From Rhododendron vialii (taxonomy: Eukaryota; Streptophyta; Magnoliopsida; Ericales; Ericaceae): DNA of 64,000 nt. Made by a program: the position numbers and the translations under genes. The notes beneath the pieces are model-generated. The model had not been told where the DNA came from, searched no databases, and saw only the letters and a program-made list of their open reading frames with translations. This document shows, piece by piece, positions 57,685 to 64,000 of this stretch. Positions within the stretch are counted from its first letter, which is position 1; the number at the start of each line of letters is the position of its first letter. The stretch is taken from the NCBI RefSeq assembly GCF_030253575.1, contig NC_080558.1, positions 36,649,611 through 36,713,610 on the forward strand. The letters are read 5' to 3'.

Positions 57685-57828
57685 TCATGGGTATTACAGT
57701 TCTCAACAATTTATGTGGTTAAGATGTGGCTTCACATTCTACTTGCTTTGAAACCATCATGGGTATTACAGTTCTCAACAATTTATGTGGTTAAGATGTG
57801 GCTTCACATTCTACTTGCTTTGAAACCA
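57685..57828. repeat. Perfect two-copy tandem duplication, 72-bp unit
   Basis: TCATGGGTATTACAGTTCTC to GCTTTGAAACCA occurs at 57685-57756 and again at 57757-57828 with no difference I can see. It lies about 210 bp after the RPN6 stop, probably at or beyond the end of the 3' UTR. Identity suggests a recent event or an assembly artefact. Confidence 0.92.
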
Positions 57829-57829
57829 T

Positions 57830-59610
57830 CGGAAAAGTTCTGTTGGTGAATTGTGGAGATGTTCATTGGGGCTAGGATTCAAAAGAGTAGTTTGAACTGG
57901 GGATATCAGATTTGTTTTAGTTCAATTGATATTGAATGTGGCTTTGTTCAAACTGAATTTGCTCCATTCCCAGCTTATCTCGGGTAACTCTGAATTTGGG
58001 TGGATGGTGATCGCTCTAGTCAAAATTGGTGGGCGGATTGTTCTGTCCGTAAGGTGTTTCTATTTCTTTGTCTTGATATACTTACATTTGTGGTATTGCA
58101 AGATTCTGAACACATTGTGCAACTGTGACAGTGATTTTGGGACAAGGTCTTCCTGAGGTGATAACTTTCCCTTTCTGTGCCACTGAAATTTCTGTCTTTG
58201 TGTTCAACTTAGCTGGTAGTATTGACATCAGAAAATTTACTGAAGGTGGCCGAATTCATTGATTCTTTTGGTCGGTGGATCTGTTTTCACCTCTGGTAGA
58301 AAACAAGCTCGCATTTTATCTTCCATTTTATCTTTCTTACTTTAATAATCAATTTAAATTGATTGAATATCTTATTTAACAGATTTCTTTCCACTGCCCA
58401 ACTCTCTGTATATCTTGTATATATAGAGAGTTGGGGAAAATTTTATGTGATTCAGTAAACAGATTAATGTTATTTAGTAAACAGAATATAAATTGAATTA
58501 TTATGAAAAAAATATATGGATACCAAAATACCCATAAATTCTGTTCCTGGTCATTCTAGTATTGGAAAAAGAAGATGAAAATAAAATTATCCGCTGCCAA
58601 CAAAGAAAACCCTATTATTCGTATTTTGATTTTGATTCTGCTAAACCAATTACTTATTTGCCACCACCAGTCTAGGAATCGAGAAAAACCTTCACACTCA
58701 TCAGCATCGAGACCATCACTCACTTTGTATTCTACATAACTTTACACGTCTTGCAGAGCATAGAAGGAGAAAACAGAGGAAAATGTTAAAACTGGTTTTT
58801 GTAGGTATCTCTCTTCCCCCAATTTTTTTTCCTTTGGGAGAGATGGGTCAATGAACTGAAAAACAGAATTAGCTTATTTGCCCTCTCATGGATTGTTGAA
58901 TGGGATTGTTTTATATGGGTTAAATATGAGGAGGGAGATCAGATAGAGTTGAGATACGGCTTGGTTATTTGGCAGTGATGGGAAACATAGTGGATCTTAC
59001 AGCAGAGGTGGGGGAGGAGGAGGGAGAGGAGGTGGCTGGAGTTGTTTTCCGTAATGACTCTGGTCAAAACCAAAAGAGAGGTGATATTAGAGATTAAGGT
59101 GTGTCTCGATATGTAAACGAGGGCAAAATGGTCAGATCAAGATAAGTGTCGTGGCACAATAAAAAAGTTCTGTGGCATTAGGGCGACCCTAAAAAAAAAA
59201 AAGCATTCAAGTACATTATCAACAAAAATGTAAAAAAACTCCGTATTTTACAGTACAATATCAACAAAATTGTAAAAAAAACTCCTCCAGTCTTTCAGAT
59301 TACCGAAGAGGTATTTTACCGATAGAGGAACTCATTATAGAGACATAATCCTATCAAAAATGAAAAATCCAATACTGAAAATGATTAGTACTGTAACCAA
59401 AGGAATGACTGAGAATAATGAGTAGAAAAATAGGATTTCAAGTGCAGAGAAAAATCAAATCAATTAGTAGAGAACTAACCTTTGGTCGTACATATCTATC
59501 CATAAGAGAGAGTGGGAGACACTCTGAGGCCTAGTTGTTTTAGGATTTGGATTTTGGACTTTATTTTTGCGCACGGATCACAATAATTTTTTTTCCTCTC
59601 TCTTTATCTC
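57830..59610. other. Intergenic region downstream of RPN6
   Basis: No gene recognised. A near-perfect hairpin lies at 58398-58436. AT-rich sequence continues to the TRIM element. Confidence 0.5.
58398..58436. repeat. Short near-perfect hairpin
   Basis: CCCAACTCTCTGTATAT and ATATATAGAGAGTTGGG pair over 17 bp with one mismatch around a 5-base loop. It is too short for a plant microRNA precursor. Confidence 0.7.
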
Positions 59611-60203
59611 TGTTATGACTACAGAAGAAAATTACACTAGAGAAATAGAACAAGAACAAACAACAGACCCGTAATCCTCTTTGGTTCAGCTCTATATAGC
59701 TGGTTACAATCCCTAACAAACTTTCCCGCACTAACTAACAAAACAGGATATCTACTAATTTGCACTAATATCCTAATTACAAGAGTTATTACAATTAGAC
59801 CCCAAATTCATAACATTCCCTTCTTCTTGAAAAATTGCCTTGACCTCAAGAAACGAAGGGCATCATAACTAAACGAAGGGCATCATATCTCGATAGCCTG
59901 TTTATCATAACTATCCTTTAAGAAACGAAGGGCATCTTCAATTTTCTTGAGTTCTTGTAACCTAGTTCCATCTGCCATTGATGACAAATCGAGGAAGGCT
60001 TGCTCTGATATCAATGTTATGACTGTAGAAGAAAATTACACCAGAGAAATAGAACAAGAAAGAATTTTTGAGCTTTTATTTCTCAAACCAAAAGAACAAG
60101 AACAAACAACAAATCCTTACATCCTCTTTGGTTCAGCTCTATAGAGCTGGTTACAATCCCTAACAAACTTTTCCGCACTAACTAACAAAACAGTTATGAT
60201 GCC

Positions 60204-60558
60204 CACACAAATTTTTGTGCACATATCATGCACATACATTTTTGTGGGGCCCATGTCGGGGTCCCACAAAATGATTCAAACTGCTCATATTTTTTAAAAT
60301 ATTTTTTGGAGGATTTCCGTAAAAAATCAACTCCAACGGATATCGGTAAGGGCTTTCTCAGAAATTGTAGGGCGAATCATTTTGTTTTGCCGTAAGATTT
60401 CTGAGAAAGCCCTCACCGATATCCGTTGGAGTTGATTTTTTACAGGAACCCTCCAAAAAATATTTTAAAAAAGATGAGCGGTTCGGATCATTTTATAGGA
60501 CCCCGATATGCGCCCCACAAAAATGTATGTGCATGATATGTGCACAAAAATAGATGTG
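60204..60558. mobile_element. Foldback MITE, 355 bp, inside the TRIM LTR
   Basis: Left arm CACACAAATTTTTGTGCACA and complement of the right arm CACATCTATTTTTGTGCACA pair nearly end to end, through ATATCATGCACATACA, GGAGTTGATTTTT-type and GATATCGG-type blocks. It was inserted after the TRIM. Confidence 0.85.
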
Positions 60559-60559
60559 T

Positions 60560-61130
60560 ACACGGTCCGGATTGATCCGGTTCTCTAAAAAATCAGTAAC
60601 CGGACCATTTCAAATGGTTCTAGAAAATTGGGAACTAGAACCTAACCAATATATGCATGGAACCTAACCAAAACCAAATCGCAAGACTGGTTCGATTTTG
60701 GTTCGGTTCCGGTTCTATCCAATAAGCATCCAAACATTTATTTACAAAATCTGAACTCATAAAATTAAAGAAATAGGAAGATAATCTGCTGGAATAGGAA
60801 AGGAAAGAAGAAAATAAAAGCTTTCCTAACAAATGAGATTTCATCTCTAAATAAATTAAGTTTAGAAGGAAAATATTAACCTACCAAATTCAAATACATA
60901 TTTAATTACACACACATGTATTTCTATATTTATCTTAGTTTTAAATAGTCCGGTTCGGTTCTAACCACGGTTCATTAATTGAAAACCAGTAATTGAACCA
61001 AAATTAACGCTTCTTATTTTTTTGGAACCATAACCTGACCGTAGAACCGCAGAACCGGACTAAATATGACGGTTCGGTCCGGATCGGACCGATTTTACGG
61101 TTCGAGCGATTTTTTTGAACACCCTTACGC
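60560..61130. repeat. CCGGTTC-rich island inside the TRIM LTR
   Basis: It starts near ACGGTCCGGATTGATCCGG, ends near CGATTTTTTTGAACACCCTTA, and has GGTTCCGGTTC and CGGTCCGGATCGGACCG words between. Related in composition to 5.1, 15.5 and 38.7 kb. CTAACAAAACA occurs on both sides of the combined 960-bp insertion (about 60182 and 61158) and may be a duplication. Confidence 0.55.
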
Positions 61131-61383
61131 AAAAATATGTGCAAGTAGCACTGTTGCTAACAAAACAAGATATCTACTAATTTGCACTAATCTCCTAATT
61201 ACAAGAGTTATTACAATTAGACCCCAATTTCATAACAATCTCAATCAGAACCCCAATACGTTTCACAACAATTTTTTCTTGATTAGTAGTTTTCACGGCA
61301 TTTACCATCATGTGCAGTTAAAGAAAGGGGAATTATTAGATTTCCATCTTTATCCCTAACACTTGGCTTTATACAATGACCTC

Positions 61384-62926
61384 TGATGTGAAATTTTAAT
61401 GTACTCGCAAGCTCACGAATCGTACTGAAGTATAGTAATGCAAGAGCGAGGTCGAACTCACAGGGACTTGATGATTTTTTTGTAGAAAATCTAAATAAAC
61501 TTAAATCGATTAACCCTAACCTAGTTGACAAAATTGTGATTGATTAATGGAACTAAAATTGAAGTAAATAGCAATAATAAGTAAACAATGAACTAAACTA
61601 GCAAGGACGGGGAAATTGAAGTTTCTCTTTAATCAATGAAAAAATAATAAGGTTTCGGAATCCACACCCATTAACTCGTATCATTATATATTTACTAGTG
61701 TTAGCCCGTGCTTACGGCACTACGCATCCAGTTAGAAGGGCATGGCAGCAGTTGTGTGATTTAGGTGAAAACTATGGGCACTTAACTGGAAAGTAGGAGG
61801 ATGCACTATAGCCTTTGGATCAAATAAATCTAAGCCGTTCTAACAACTTGTCCCCACACCATTCTATTTTATAATAGAGATGATCATTGACTTTACCCCA
61901 AAATTTCTTCATGATAATCTGAAAGCTAATTTTGTTACCATGGAAAATATCATCGATGTTTGTTCTTCTCCGCTCGCAAGTATAAAACCGAATCATTAAT
62001 TGTATCCGTTTTTAACAAATCACAATAAATATCCAATTTTATAGTTAACAATGAAAATCTAATGTTCAATGTTAAAGACTATTCCAAATCATGATTGAAT
62101 TCATATCCAGAATTTACCTCTAACAATTGATTTGGAGTAAGAACATTTTAATCATAATCAAAACCACATATTCGGGTAAAAACAAATCTCATGAATATAT
62201 AAATAATAGTCATTAATGAGGCTTCATCCTCAACCCTAATTTAAGAATTTAGCCGCTCATGGAGTACAAAAACATCTTCAAATAATAAAAGAACTCCATG
62301 AAACTAAGCTTACGACAAATGAAAACAAGTTTTAGACTTGGTTTCTTCTGCTCGAGCCAGCCGTGAGAATTCCCTGCCTCGTGGTGATGCTGCTCCATGG
62401 TAGGCCGAAATACTGCTAAGGCGTGGTGGTCTGGTGAGCTGCTGCGTGGAAAAAAGTCATCGCCTTCAAAACCTCTGATGCTTCCTATTTATAAGGCCCC
62501 AGATCCCTTTGGAATATAATATATTTTCCCATCAACTTCTCGTCAATTTGGTAATCACCGATTGTATAGTATTTCTTTTCCTTAAACAATACTTACCTTA
62601 AGAGTTCTAGTATTAGATGTGCAAGCCACGTGCAAAGAACAAAATCCTTGCAATTCAATATTCTTATTTCAATTCCATCATAGAGAAAATTTCGTGATCT
62701 TGGATTTTGGATTTTGCTCTTTTGAATTTTCTATTTTAGATTGGGTTGGGTTGAGCCCACTTGAATCAGACTCCATTTCATAAGTCTCGGAAGAAATGTT
62801 TTTGCGTGATAAAGCCCAAAATACCTACAAAACATAAATAGATGATAATATAACATAAATAATTATAAAGTCAACACTAACAATGCAAGTATGAGCGTCT
62901 TTAAGTACTACATTTTATGCTCATCA
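61384..62926. mobile_element. Solo LTR with a nested mini-Helitron
   Basis: It starts TGATGTGAAATTTTAATG, ends ATTTTATGCTCATCA (TG...CA), and has target duplication ACCTC at 61379-61383 and 62927-62931. No gag-pol coding is present. CGCAAGCTCACGAATCGTA and GAGGTCGAACTCACAGGGA near the left end are words I associate with large plant LTR families. CTATTTATAAGG near 62488 could be its TATA region. Length without the Helitron is about 1.36 kb. Confidence 0.85.
61695..61880 (-). mobile_element. Mini-Helitron H3 (186 bp)
   Basis: On the minus strand it starts TCTCTATTATAAAATAG and ends with the GTGCCGTAAGCAC hairpin, GGGCTAACACTAG. Host A and T flank it. It is colinear with H1 (27470-27653), with scattered substitutions and a few short indels. 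Confidence 0.87.
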
Positions 62927-62931
62927 ACCTC

Positions 62932-63467
62932 AAACTATTAAAGCAGTGTTAAAACTTAATTTTTATGGGGACAAAAGAGGGAATCACTTTTGTGACACAA
63001 CGAGATAGAAAGGAGCACATTCTTTCTTTTTATAGTCATCCAGTACCCCTCAATAAATGATTACAATTATTTTCATCCAATGACTCATATTCTCCTTCTA
63101 GAATCCTCTCAGAAAATATTTTGCATTCTTCACATCTCCATAATATTCTAGAATCCACACAAGTCTAGCATAAAGTAGAGTTTTCTAGAATCGTGTATAA
63201 CATTCCGGAATCCTCTATAATTTTTCGAAACTCTCTAACTTCCTTTTAAAACCTTTTAAAAAGATATAAAACATTCCCTAATATTTTAGACCATTTTAGA
63301 ATAGTATAGATTATTTTCTTTTCTTCTAGAGAGTTCACCATTCTAGAATACTCTATAAAACTCTTAAACCTTTCAAAGTTTTCTAGGATTATCGTGTATT
63401 TCACTAACTAAAATAAGTACTTATTTTTGAATTAAATGTGATGTATTGTGAGAGAATGATTGGACAT
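62932..63467. other. Intergenic, AT-rich
   Basis: It contains many TCTAGAAT and CTAGAATCCT words over about 63090-63400, reminiscent of the ATCTAG-rich block at about 33590-33750. No gene. Confidence 0.5.
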
Positions 63468-64000
63468 TAGAGCATCCGCAATGGTAATAATCAAAATCAA
63501 TAACCAAAATGTGCCACATCAGCATTTGATTATCCATTTAGTCCATAATTAAACTTAACTTCTACCTCCACATTGGTTATTTTTGCATTTCTAACCCAAA
63601 AAAACCCCACAATACACAATGCACATCTATCCAATCGTAAATGAGTTCCAATCACGCACCCGACCACACCAAATTATTCGTCTCGATGAGACGATTCAAA
63701 TGTGGGGTGTTTTTGAGTTTTGAGTTTGGTTATTGAGTTTTGATTAGTGGTAAAAGTTGTTAAGTTTGGTTATAGAATGGGTGGAATTTGGTTATTTGCT
63801 AAAAGACTTGTAACTTTGTTTATTATAATGTGGAGTGTTTTTTGAGTATTGTTGTTAAGTTTGTTTATCCACACTCATTTGTTTATTAGGCCATCCACAG
63901 TGATATAATCAAAAGCTAATTATTTTTAAAGTTAACAATGTTGGTACAAAAAATGGCTCACATGGTATAATAAAACTTAGCAACATCCTTAGAAATAATC
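63468..64000. mobile_element. Non-autonomous DNA transposon ends, running off the window
   Basis: TTAGAGCATCCGCAATGGTA at about 63468 and TTAGGCCATCCACAGTGATA at about 63888 both resemble plant PIF/Harbinger or hAT ends and lie in the same orientation. The first has no visible right end, so it may be truncated by the second, which continues beyond 64000. Confidence 0.45.

Larger units (their letters stand above)
59611..61237 (-). mobile_element. TRIM retrotransposon with an interrupted LTR
   Basis: LTR copies at 59611-59815 and 60015-61237 share TGTTATGACT to TTCATAACA. The second is split by about 960 bp of later insertions at 60195-61157. Target duplication ATCTC flanks the whole (59606-59610 and 61238-61242). 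The internal domain is only 199 bp. On the minus strand TTGATATCAGAGCA at 60001-60014 adjoins the LTR and matches an initiator-Met tRNA primer site (TGGTATCAGAGC) with one change. CAAGAAGAAGGGAA near 59816-59829 is the polypurine tract. About 205-bp LTRs, tiny interior and no genes define a TRIM. Confidence 0.9.

Noticed and set aside
58398..58436. MicroRNA precursor
   Set aside because: The stem is only 17 bp with a 5-base loop, too short for plant DICER-LIKE processing.

Overview
This window is nuclear DNA from a flowering plant, most likely a eudicot. It is AT-rich, its genes have GT-AG introns, and the four recognisable genes have plant-type architectures: an L-gulonolactone oxidase family member, a 3-ketodihydrosphingosine reductase, a 13-exon plant alpha/beta-hydrolase, and proteasome subunit RPN6. 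The rest is mainly transposable elements and their decay products. I see no operons, CRISPR arrays, rRNA genes or functional tRNA genes. I cannot name the species from sequence alone.

Layout. 1-3.2 kb: the last two coding exons of a GULLO-type oxidase whose 5' part lies outside the window. 3.2-6.6 kb: small inverted-repeat elements. 6.7-12.1 kb: a dead copy of the alpha/beta-hydrolase gene. 12.4-17.3 kb: MITEs, a decayed fragment of the 5' end of TSC10, and a Tourist-like MITE just upstream of the real TSC10. 17.34-22.25 kb: complete three-exon TSC10 gene. 23.7-25.4 kb: an element bounded by divergent inverted repeats, holding a GC-rich broken gene fragment and ten copies of a 16-bp palindrome. 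26.5-37.5 kb: a Ty1/Copia element (5-bp target duplication AAAAC) carrying a nested solo LTR, a 1.8-kb Helitron, a mini-Helitron, a MITE and SINE-like pieces. 38.6-44.8 kb: accessory repeats, including a local duplication whose second copy has two extra MITEs and whose first copy shows the empty sites. 45.3-51.1 kb: the intact alpha/beta-hydrolase gene. 51.7-51.9 kb: two terminal exons of an unrecognised membrane-protein gene on the minus strand. 53-57.5 kb: RPN6, with an intron-less CDS and a probable long 5'-UTR intron. 59.6-62.9 kb: a TRIM retrotransposon and a solo LTR carrying a second mini-Helitron.

The genes are independent loci. TSC10 makes sphinganine for sphingolipids in the ER, RPN6 holds the proteasome lid to the base and core, the GULLO-type enzyme is a flavoprotein linked to ascorbate, and the alpha/beta-hydrolase has no assigned substrate. 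The most informative material is the transposon record: clean target-site duplications, three Helitrons with matching termini, paired empty and filled sites, and the palindrome array. Splice sites were placed by eye from consensus, codon phase and comparison of the two hydrolase copies.
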